Shown piece after piece: positions 1 through 5,109 of a DNA stretch of 5,109 bases. The notes under the pieces are model-generated. The model worked only from the letters and a program-made list of their open reading frames with translations. It ran no database searches and was not told the origin of the DNA. Where the stretch lies: positions 1 through 5,109 of the forward strand of contig JADFRJ010000184.1 in NCBI GenBank assembly GCA_022561355.1, in the 5' to 3' direction. This DNA is from Chloroflexota bacterium (GTDB lineage: Bacteria; Chloroflexota; Dehalococcoidia; DSTF01; RBG-16-68-14). The stretch's first letter is position 1. Each line of letters opens with the position of its first letter. A program made the position numbers and the translations under genes.

Positions 1-1
1 G

Positions 2-1198
2 CATCGCGACCCCGCGTTCGATCTTCCCAAGGCGCTCTCCGAGCCGGAACTGCTCTCGCATCTCGAAGAGCTCGCGGGCCAGTCGACCGCGGGCCTGCCC
101 AGCTTCCTCGGCGCCGGGGCCTACGCGCACTTCATCCCCAGCACCGTGGACGCGATCATCTCCCGCGGCGAGTATCTCACCGCCTATACGCCTTACCAGC
201 CGGAGATCAGTCAGGGCACGCTCCAGACGACCTTCGAATTTCAGTCGCTTGTCTGCGAACTAACAGGCATGGATATCGCCAACGCCGGCATGTACGACGG
301 CGCCAGCGCCATGGCGGAAGCCTGCCTTATGGCCTGCTCCGTCACCGGCCGCGAGCGCATCGTCCTGCTAGACACGATCCACCCGAACGTTATCGAAACC
401 GTCCGCACCTACGCTGGTGGCCGTGACATCGAAGTAGCGCTCGTACCTCCTAGTGATGCCTCGCTCACGGACGCGGACGCCTGCCTCGCCGTCCAGCAGC
501 CGAACTTCTTCGGCTCCATCGAAGACCTAGGCATGTTGGGCAGCGCCGCCCATCAGGCCGGGGCGTTGTTCGTCGTCTCGCAGGACCCGGTCAGCCTGGG
601 GCTCTACAAGCCACCTTCCGCCTTCGACGCCGACATCGTCGTTGGCGATGGTCAGCCACTCGGTGTGCCACTGAGCTTTGGCGGCCCTTACGTCGGTCTC
701 TTCGCCTGCCGCACCGAATACGCCCGCCAGATGCCAGGCCGCATCGTCGGCCGAACGAAGGACCTCGAAGGGCGCACGGGCTACGTGCTCACGCTGCAGA
801 CGCGCGAGCAGCACATCCGCCGTGAGCGCGCCACATCAAACATCTGCACCAGCACTCAGCTCGTCGCGCTCGCGTTCACAGTCGCACTCTCGACGCTCGG
901 CAAACAGGGCCTGCGGCGGATGGCCGAGTTGTGCTACCACAAGTCGCACTACGCGGCCAGCCAGATCGCGGCCCTCGATGGCTACGGCCTCGCATCCAAC
1001 GACGACTTCTTCCAGGAGTTCGTCGTGCGCTGCCCGATTCCGCCGGCCGAGGTCAACGACACGTTGCTCGAACGCGGCATGATCGGCGGCTATGACGTCT
1101 CGGACCGCATCGAACGCGGACTGCTCCTCTGCTTCTCGGAGCTGCACACGCGCGAACAGATCGATGACCTTATACAAGCGCTGGGGGAGATCCATTGA
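2..1198 (+). CDS. gcvPA: Glycine dehydrogenase (aminomethyl-transferring) subunit 1, GcvPA; 5' end cut by the window
   Basis: This is the N-terminal-half subunit of the split P-protein of the glycine cleavage system. With GcvPB it decarboxylates glycine and transfers the aminomethyl group to lipoyl-GcvH in the cytoplasm. The frame is open from base 2, giving 398 residues. The upstream part already matches the family (FLGAGAYAHFIPS at about residues 35-47), so the GTG at 146 is internal and the true start lies before the window. Against a usual length near 440-450, some 45-50 residues are missing. Family motifs in order: TAYTPYQPEISQGTLQ (about 60-75), YDGASAMAEA (about 98-107), PNFFGSIED (167-175), VVGDGQPLGVPLSFGGPY (about 213-230) and TREQHIRRERATSNICT (267-283). 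The PLP lysine is supplied by GcvPB, not by this subunit. The C-terminus is complete, and its TGA overlaps the TTG start of the next gene. Identification is firm. Confidence 0.96.
   Translation, partial: HRDPAFDLPKALSEPELLSHLEELAGQSTAGLPSFLGAGAYAHFIPSTVDAIISRGEYLTAYTPYQPEISQGTLQTTFEFQSLVCELTGMDIANAGMYDGASAMAEACLMACSVTGRERIVLLDTIHPNVIETVRTYAGGRDIEVALVPPSDASLTDADACLAVQQPNFFGSIEDLGMLGSAAHQAGALFVVSQDPVSLGLYKPPSAFDADIVVGDGQPLGVPLSFGGPYVGLFACRTEYARQMPGRIVGRTKDLEGRTGYVLTLQTREQHIRRERATSNICTSTQLVALAFTVALSTLGKQGLRRMAELCYHKSHYAASQIAALDGYGLASNDDFFQEFVVRCPIPPAEVNDTLLERGMIGGYDVSDRIERGLLLCFSELHTREQIDDLIQALGEIH
1183..1189 (+). promoter_or_regulatory. Ribosome binding site for the TTG-initiated glycosylase gene
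   Basis: A GGGGGAG Shine-Dalgarno-like run lies within the last codons of gcvPA, five bases before TTG at 1195. It supports that uncommon start: the family's conserved N-terminal block (FYLHPASQ) begins at residue 12, and the first in-frame ATG is codon 68, much too late. Together with the TTGA overlap it implies translation coupled to gcvPA termination. Confidence 0.7.
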
Positions 1199-1794
1199 AC
1201 ACGCAGCCCGCGAGACTCCAGCGCCAGTTCTACTTGCATCCTGCGAGCCAGTGTGTATGTGACTTTCTCGGCAAGAAGCTCGTGTTCAGCAGCCCACAAG
1301 GGCGCGTAGCCGGAATCATTTCTGACGTCGAGGCGTATCCCGCCTTCGTGGACGAGGTCCATCACGGCAATAAGCGCACCCCAAGGACTGAAGTGATGTA
1401 CGGGCTAGGCGGCTTCGCCTATGTGTATTTGATTTACGGCACATGGCACCAGTTTGCCGCTGTGGTGAATCAGGAGGATATTCCGGACGTAGTCTTCATA
1501 CGTGGTGTTATCCCAACCGAAGGGATACCTATCATGCGAGAGAACTTTGGACAAGAACTTCCCGACGCAGCGGCACTGACGAACTCGCCAGGGAAGCTCT
1601 GCAAGTCGTTCGGAATTACAAGAGGAATGTACGGAGAAGATTTAACTGCCAACACTCTGTGGCTCGAAGATGTTGGCATCAAGATTGACCCGGCCTTGGT
1701 GAGACGAACAAAACGAGTTGGCATCAACTCGAGATACCAGGGCTCCGACGCAGAGTTCCGGTTCTGGGCTCCTTCAACGGGCATTCTCCCATGA
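1195..1794 (+). CDS. DNA-3-methyladenine glycosylase, AAG/MPG family (Pur_DNA_glyco)
   Basis: A 199-residue protein, the usual length for bacterial members of this family, which flip alkylated or deaminated purines out of DNA and cut the N-glycosidic bond to start base excision repair. It shows the family blocks in order: FLGKKLV (24-30), VEAY (45-48) with the catalytic Glu46 (human AAG Glu125) and Tyr48 (Tyr127), His57 (His136), RTPRTEVMYG (61-70), AYVYLIYG (75-82) with Tyr78 (Tyr159) and the intercalating Tyr81 (Tyr162), FIRGVIPTEG (101-110) with Arg103 (Arg182), and NSPGKLCKSFGI (130-141). The position matching human Asn169 is Ala88, which may alter the base pocket. Human numbering is aligned by eye from memory. 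The start is TTG, overlapping the gcvPA stop by four bases; its own TGA overlaps the gcvPB ATG. GC is about 55%, well below its neighbours, with AGA at least four times and ATA twice. It is probably a transferred gene. Family assignment is secure; exact substrates are unknown. Confidence 0.93.
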   Translation: MNTQPARLQRQFYLHPASQCVCDFLGKKLVFSSPQGRVAGIISDVEAYPAFVDEVHHGNKRTPRTEVMYGLGGFAYVYLIYGTWHQFAAVVNQEDIPDVVFIRGVIPTEGIPIMRENFGQELPDAAALTNSPGKLCKSFGITRGMYGEDLTANTLWLEDVGIKIDPALVRRTKRVGINSRYQGSDAEFRFWAPSTGILP

Positions 1795-3266
1795 CGCAAG
1801 ACCGCGACGACTTCGGCGCCACGCTCACGTTCGACCTCAGCCGTCCGGGGCGCATCGGCTGCGTCCTGCCGCCGCTCGACGTGCCGGAGGCGCCGCTGCC
1901 ATCCAGCGGCCTGCTGCGAGACGACATCACATTGCCAGAGCTTTCCCAGCCTGATGTCGTCCGTTACTTCACGCAGCTCTCACAGCGCAACTTCAGCATC
2001 GACACCGGCTTCTACCCGCTTGGAAGCTGCTCGATGAAATACAACCCCAGAGTCAACGAAGTGGCTGCTCGCCTCCCCGGCCTGGCAAACGTCCACCCCA
2101 TGCAGGCTCAAGGCACCACCCAAGGCGCACTGGCGCTGATGCACGGCCTTCAGCGTCTGCTCGCGGAGATCACAGGCCTGCACGAAGTCTCCCTCGCGCC
2201 CGATGCCGGCGCTCACGGCGAGTTGGCCGGCATCCTGATCGCCAGCGCCTACCACACCTCCAACGGCGGTCCTCGTCGCCGCGTCCTCGTGCCGGACTCC
2301 GCGCACGGCACCAACCCCGCCACCGCCGCTATGGCCGGCTTCGAGGTCGAGAGCATCCCATCGGACGCCGAAGGGAACCTCGATTTCGAAGCGCTTCGCG
2401 TTGCCCTCGATGCGAACGGCAACAGCGTCGCCGCCCTCATGCTCACGCTGCCCAGCACGCTCGGCCTCTTCGAGCCGCGCATCATGCAGATCGCCGACCT
2501 CCTGCACGACCATGGCGCGCTGCTCTACGGCGATGGCGCCAACATGAACGCGATGCTTGGCCGCGTCAAGCCCGGCGACCTCGGCTTCGATGTCTTCCAC
2601 CTCAACCTGCACAAGACGTTTAGTACGCCTCACGGAGGCGGCGGCCCCGGCGCCGGGCCCATCGCTGTTACGGCTGCCCTAGCGCCGTTCCTACCCTCGC
2701 CTCACGTGCGCCGGGACAAGGGCAGCGGCGCCTTCTCCCTGGAGACGCCGGAGCGCAGCATCGGCCGGCTCGGCCTCTTCCACGGCAACTTTGGCGTCCT
2801 CGTTCGCGCTTACGCCTACATCCTCAGCCTCGGAGCGGAGGGGCTGCGCGGCATCAGCGAGGCTGCCGTCCTCAACGCCAACTACATCCTCACCCGGCTC
2901 CGGAGCGCCTATCGTCTGGCTTACGATCGGCGCTGCATGCACGAGGTCGTCATCTCCGGATCGCGCCAGAAGGCCAACGGCGTCAAGACGCTCGATATCG
3001 CCAAGCGCCTGATCGACTACGGATTCCACCCGCCAACCATTTACTTCCCGCTCATCGTCGATGAAGCCATGATGATCGAGCCCACCGAGTCCGAAACGAA
3101 AGAGACCCTGGACGCCTTCTGCGACGCCATGCTCGCAATCGCCAAGGAGGCTGAAGAGACGCCCGAACTCGTCCGCGAAGCGCCGACGAAAGCGCCCCTG
3201 CGACGCCTTGACGAAGCGACCGCCGCCCGCAAGCCCGTGCTACGATGGAGGCGAGAATCGCCATGA
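1791..3266 (+). CDS. gcvPB: Glycine dehydrogenase (aminomethyl-transferring) subunit 2, GcvPB
   Basis: The C-terminal-half, PLP-binding subunit of the split P-protein, 491 residues, a normal full length. Visible family signatures are FYPLGSCSMKYNPRVNE (74-90), PDAGAHGELAG (137-147), DSAHGTNPATAAMAGF (169-184), LPSTLGLFE (220-228), HLNLHKTFSTPHGGGGPGAG (270-289), HGNFGVLVRAYAYI (331-344), and near the end GFHPPTIYFPLIVDEAMMIE (411-430). Lys275 in the NLHKTF block is the expected Schiff-base lysine for PLP. With GcvPA it builds the heteromeric enzyme that decarboxylates glycine. Normally gcvPB follows gcvPA directly; here a DNA glycosylase gene sits between them. The ATG at 1791 overlaps the preceding TGA as ATGA, and only a weak ACGGG precedes it at about 1777-1781, so coupling to the upstream gene probably matters. 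The stop likewise overlaps the next ATG. All recognised motifs are intact, so the subunit is expected to be functional. Confidence 0.97.
   Translation: MTQDRDDFGATLTFDLSRPGRIGCVLPPLDVPEAPLPSSGLLRDDITLPELSQPDVVRYFTQLSQRNFSIDTGFYPLGSCSMKYNPRVNEVAARLPGLANVHPMQAQGTTQGALALMHGLQRLLAEITGLHEVSLAPDAGAHGELAGILIASAYHTSNGGPRRRVLVPDSAHGTNPATAAMAGFEVESIPSDAEGNLDFEALRVALDANGNSVAALMLTLPSTLGLFEPRIMQIADLLHDHGALLYGDGANMNAMLGRVKPGDLGFDVFHLNLHKTFSTPHGGGGPGAGPIAVTAALAPFLPSPHVRRDKGSGAFSLETPERSIGRLGLFHGNFGVLVRAYAYILSLGAEGLRGISEAAVLNANYILTRLRSAYRLAYDRRCMHEVVISGSRQKANGVKTLDIAKRLIDYGFHPPTIYFPLIVDEAMMIEPTESETKETLDAFCDAMLAIAKEAEETPELVREAPTKAPLRRLDEATAARKPVLRWRRESP
3247..3255 (+). promoter_or_regulatory. Ribosome binding site that favours the 3263 start of the lipoprotein gene
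   Basis: A purine-rich GGAGGCGAG lies between two candidate ATG codons at 3245 and 3263, inside the 3' end of gcvPB. It precedes 3263 by 7 bases from its end (11 from GGAGG), while nothing similar precedes 3245. The 3263 ATG also gives the ATGA overlap seen at the preceding junctions and a compact lipoprotein signal peptide. Confidence 0.6.
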
Positions 3267-4756
3267 CGCGCCTCGCCCTCACCTCGCTCCTAGCTCTGGC
3301 GTTCCTGCTCGCCGCCTGCAATGGCGGCTCCGACACGGAACCCACGCCGGGATTGAGCGGCACGCAGGCCCCCGCGGCCACCGCCACGACAGAGCCTGCT
3401 CCGACGCCGACAGTCGTTACGCCTGACACAGCGCCCTTCACGGGTATTACGCTGCCGGCCGGCTTCACGGCCTACCAGATCGGTCAGGATTTCTTCCGCC
3501 CAACCTCGGTCGCCCAGGGGCCTGATGGCACGATCTACGTCGCCCTCCGCCACGATGGCATCGTCCAGCTCCGCGACAACGACGGCGATGGCGTCTACGA
3601 ACAGAACGTCGCATTCCTGCCCAAGTTCAACGCGACCGGCGAACACGACGAGATCACCGGCGTCGTCGTATCGGACGACAACCGCGTCTATGTAGCCGAC
3701 CGCGGCCGGATTACGGTCGCCGAAGACTTCGACGGCGACGGTGTCGCCGATGACATCCGCCTGATCATCACGGGCCTGCCGGCCGGCCGCCACCAGGCCG
3801 ACGGCCTCGAGTTCGGGCCCGACGGCCTGCTCTACATCACGAACGGTTCGACCTGCGACGAATGTGTCGAGACCGACGAACGCGCAGCCACGATCATGAC
3901 AGTCAACCCAGATGGCTCCGGCCTGGCCGTCTACGCCACCGGCCTTCGCAATCCGTACGACATCGCGTTCGACAGCCAGGGCCGCCTCTGGGCCACCGAC
4001 AACGGCTCTGATGGCATCGACGAACCGTTCTGCGAAACGATAGACGAACTGAACCTCATCGAGCGAGGCGCCGATTACGGCTGGCCGTACGCGCCCGACT
4101 GCGATCCGTTGGTCTCAGGGACGCCGCCCGTCGCGAGCCTCGGACTCCACACCGGCTCGACAGGAATCGACGCGTACGATGGAATCCAGTTCCCCGCGGA
4201 GTACGTGGGTGACCTCTTCCTCACGCTCTGGGGCAGCTTCGCGTTCCCGCCGGAGTTTGCGGCAGAGCTGTACCGTTACACGCCGGGCAACGACGAGATC
4301 GTCCTCTTCGGTAGCGGTTTCGAGCATCCCATCGACGTCCTCATGGACCACGACGGGTCGCTTCTCGTGCTCGATTACGGGCTGGGCCCTCCCGATGCCG
4401 CTCGGCGCACTCTACCGGATCGTCTATACGGGCGGTTAGCGCGGCAGGCGAGGCACGGTCAGATGGCCGTGCGGCAATACGCCGATGCGTGGCTCACGAT
4501 CGTGCTCCGCCACATGTCGTCTGCGCAGCTCCTCCACCGTCTCGCTCACATCGTCGCAATAATTCAGGTGTGCCGATTCGGTCGTCTCTCGCGACATCGC
4601 CGAATGCAGCCAGACGTCGGCCTTCGCCTGCACCATCGCCTGGAGCTGGACGCCCCACTGGTCGTAGCGAGCGAAGCCAGGCGAGTGGATGCGCTCCAGG
4701 AGCGCCTTCGGCGAGGCTTCGCTCGTCAGCAGCTCGGTGTACTCGTCCAGGCCTAG
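3263..4756 (+). CDS. Lipoprotein beta-propeller, PQQ-dependent glucose/sorbosone dehydrogenase-like; C-terminus probably frameshifted
   Basis: Numbering from ATG 3263, the protein opens with a lipoprotein signal peptide, MTRLALTSLLALAFLLAAC, with lipobox LAAC and lipidation at Cys19. A Thr/Pro-rich linker to about residue 58 follows, then a beta-propeller. Blade motifs resemble soluble PQQ-dependent aldose dehydrogenases (GSDH family): PTSVAQGPDGTIYVA (about 80-94), GRHQADGLEFGPDGLLYIT (175-193) with the candidate catalytic His177, a CDEC cysteine pair (198-201), GLRNPYDIAFD (227-237), WATDNGSDG (243-251) and YGWPYAP (272-278). Two acidic Ca-binding-like loops, DNDGDG (105-110) and DFDGDG (155-160), are present. 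It likely acts at the outer face of the membrane; substrate and PQQ use are not shown. After LDYG (370-373) the frame leaves the family pattern and runs 317 bases antisense to the next gene. The expected ending, PLGALYRIVYTGG, lies in the +1 frame with a TAG at 4437-4439, implying an original length of about 391 residues rather than 497. Confidence 0.8.
   Translation: MTRLALTSLLALAFLLAACNGGSDTEPTPGLSGTQAPAATATTEPAPTPTVVTPDTAPFTGITLPAGFTAYQIGQDFFRPTSVAQGPDGTIYVALRHDGIVQLRDNDGDGVYEQNVAFLPKFNATGEHDEITGVVVSDDNRVYVADRGRITVAEDFDGDGVADDIRLIITGLPAGRHQADGLEFGPDGLLYITNGSTCDECVETDERAATIMTVNPDGSGLAVYATGLRNPYDIAFDSQGRLWATDNGSDGIDEPFCETIDELNLIERGADYGWPYAPDCDPLVSGTPPVASLGLHTGSTGIDAYDGIQFPAEYVGDLFLTLWGSFAFPPEFAAELYRYTPGNDEIVLFGSGFEHPIDVLMDHDGSLLVLDYGLGPPDAARRTLPDRLYGRLARQARHGQMAVRQYADAWLTIVLRHMSSAQLLHRLAHIVAIIQVCRFGRLSRHRRMQPDVGLRLHHRLELDAPLVVASEARRVDALQERLRRGFARQQLGVLVQA
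4382..4400 (+). other. Probable frameshift site in the lipoprotein dehydrogenase gene
   Basis: Up to 4381 the propeller is encoded in the frame of ATG 3263; from about 4398 the family-like tail PLGALYRIVYTGG is encoded one base further on and ends at TAG 4437-4439. One extra base (or two missing bases) in this short G- and C-run-rich stretch accounts for the change. Whether it is a sequencing or assembly error, a real mutation or programmed shifting cannot be told from the sequence; the first two are more likely. Confidence 0.75.
4436..4439. other. Overlapping convergent stop codons (TTAG)
   Basis: On the plus strand TAG at 4437-4439 ends the frame-restored dehydrogenase; on the minus strand TAA at 4438-4436 ends the LarA-like gene. 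The two genes therefore meet tail to tail with a 4-base overlap and no spacer, leaving no room for a separate terminator. This tidy junction supports 4439 as the original end of the plus-strand gene. Confidence 0.65.
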
Positions 4757-5109
4757 CCCATCTCGGCACTCCGCGACGAGTACGATTTTGCCGCCCACAC
4801 GCACGCCCTGCGCCGCCACCGACATCCCCTTCACCGCCTGGTAGAGGTTCAGGTCCGCCGGATAGCCCATGTTGGTGCTGACGACGATGTCGAATGGTTC
4901 GTCGATTGGCCGCACGTATTGCCGTTCTGCTTGCGCGATGCCGGCCTCGTGCGCCGCGACCAACTCGCCGGCGAAGACGCCCGTGATCTCGCGTTCGGCA
5001 TTCAACGTCACGTTCACGCAGAACGAAGGCTTCGTCAGTAGCGCGAGGTCGCGCATCTCTTCAAAGATCGGGTTGCCTTCGGTCACACACCACGTCGCCT
5101 TGGGATGCC
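4436..5109 (-). CDS. LarA-like nickel-dependent lactate racemase superfamily protein (DUF2088), C-terminal part
   Basis: The minus-strand frame is open from the window edge to TAA at 4438-4436, giving about 224 residues. It continues in frame upstream of the GTG at 5086 (HPKATWC before VTEGNP), so the true start is outside the window and the GTG is internal. Numbering from that GTG, GNPIFEEM (4-11), VNVTLNAEREITGVFAGE (24-41), NMGYPADLNLYQAVKGM (72-88) and GGKIVLVAEC (98-107) match the C-terminal domain of LarA, the enzyme that interconverts D- and L-lactate with a nickel-pincer nucleotide cofactor. Tyr82, Gln83 and Lys86 in YQAVK correspond, by memory, to substrate-contacting residues of Lactobacillus plantarum LarA, and Trp144 is a candidate for its Trp358. 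The metal-binding histidines lie in the missing N-terminal domain. Many superfamily members act on other 2-hydroxy acids, so lactate racemase activity is not assured. It is convergent with the plus-strand operon and so transcribed separately. Confidence 0.88.
   Translation of the reverse strand, partial: HPKATWCVTEGNPIFEEMRDLALLTKPSFCVNVTLNAEREITGVFAGELVAAHEAGIAQAERQYVRPIDEPFDIVVSTNMGYPADLNLYQAVKGMSVAAQGVRVGGKIVLVAECRDGLGLDEYTELLTSEASPKALLERIHSPGFARYDQWGVQLQAMVQAKADVWLHSAMSRETTESAHLNYCDDVSETVEELRRRHVAEHDREPRIGVLPHGHLTVPRLPR

Noticed and set aside
146..148. GTG at 146 as the start of gcvPA
   Set aside because: Conserved GcvPA sequence continues in frame upstream to the window edge, including the FLGAGAY block.
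1188..1800. Target-site duplication flanking the inserted glycosylase gene
   Set aside because: The two junctions share only a loose TCC-AT-GA resemblance, which the overlapping start and stop codons explain; no inverted repeats or transposase remains were seen.
1980..2633. Long minus-strand open frame (217 codons) opposite gcvPB
   Set aside because: It is a shadow of the GC-rich coding strand: the plus-strand frame carries all the GcvPB motifs, and the minus-strand translation resembles no family I know.
2646..2657. Perfect 12-base palindrome CCCGGCGCCGGG inside gcvPB
   Set aside because: It encodes the invariant Gly-Pro-Gly-Ala-Gly-Pro part of the PLP-lysine region, so codon choice in a GC-rich gene explains it.
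3245..3247. ATG at 3245 as the lipoprotein start
   Set aside because: It has no ribosome binding site and adds six residues with a Glu before the signal peptide, whereas 3263 has a purine-rich site and the ATGA overlap.
4453..4472. Inverted repeat GCACGG / CCGTGC with an 8-base loop, just after the presumed end of the plus-strand operon
   Set aside because: The stem is only six base pairs, no T-run follows on either strand, and it lies in the coding sequence for the LarA-like C-terminus. It is not convincing as a terminator.
4440..4756. C-terminal extension of the lipoprotein as a genuine extra domain
   Set aside because: It is antisense to a well-supported conserved gene, has no recognisable fold pattern and an Arg/His-rich composition, and begins where the family tail is found in another frame.

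Overview
The window is a densely packed, GC-rich bacterial segment with essentially no intergenic DNA. Four plus-strand genes run head to tail, each overlapping the next by exactly four bases (TTGA or ATGA), and they meet one minus-strand gene whose stop codon overlaps the probable original stop of the last plus-strand gene. Both outermost genes are cut by the window edges. No RNA gene, mobile element, CRISPR array, promoter or convincing terminator was seen.

Layout: (1) 2-1198, gcvPA, subunit 1 of the split glycine dehydrogenase (P-protein), lacking its N-terminus; (2) 1195-1794, a DNA-3-methyladenine glycosylase of the AAG/MPG family, initiated at TTG; (3) 1791-3266, gcvPB, subunit 2 with the PLP-binding lysine; (4) 3263 onward, a lipoprotein beta-propeller related to PQQ-dependent glucose/sorbosone dehydrogenases, which appears frameshifted near 4382-4400 so that the reading frame runs on to 4756, antisense to the next gene; (5) 5109-4436 on the minus strand, the C-terminal part of a LarA-like (nickel-dependent lactate racemase superfamily, DUF2088) protein.

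GcvPA and GcvPB form the two-subunit P-protein of the glycine cleavage system, which decarboxylates glycine and passes the aminomethyl group to lipoyl-GcvH. The DNA repair gene between them has no obvious metabolic link. It is clearly lower in GC (about 55% by hand count, against about 72% in a 180-base sample of gcvPB), uses AGA and ATA codons more freely, and is fitted between its neighbours with a 4-base overlap on each side. It looks like an acquired gene that was accommodated in the operon without breaking it.

Organism: the split gcvPA/gcvPB, the high GC, the lipoprotein with a Thr/Pro-rich linker and the LarA-like protein would fit a Chloroflexota lineage (SAR202, Dehalococcoidia or Thermomicrobia-like). 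This is inference from gene content only. I see no undescribed defence or mobile system; the most interesting points are the glycosylase nested between the two P-protein genes, its altered substrate-pocket residue, and the frameshift in the sugar-dehydrogenase-like gene.
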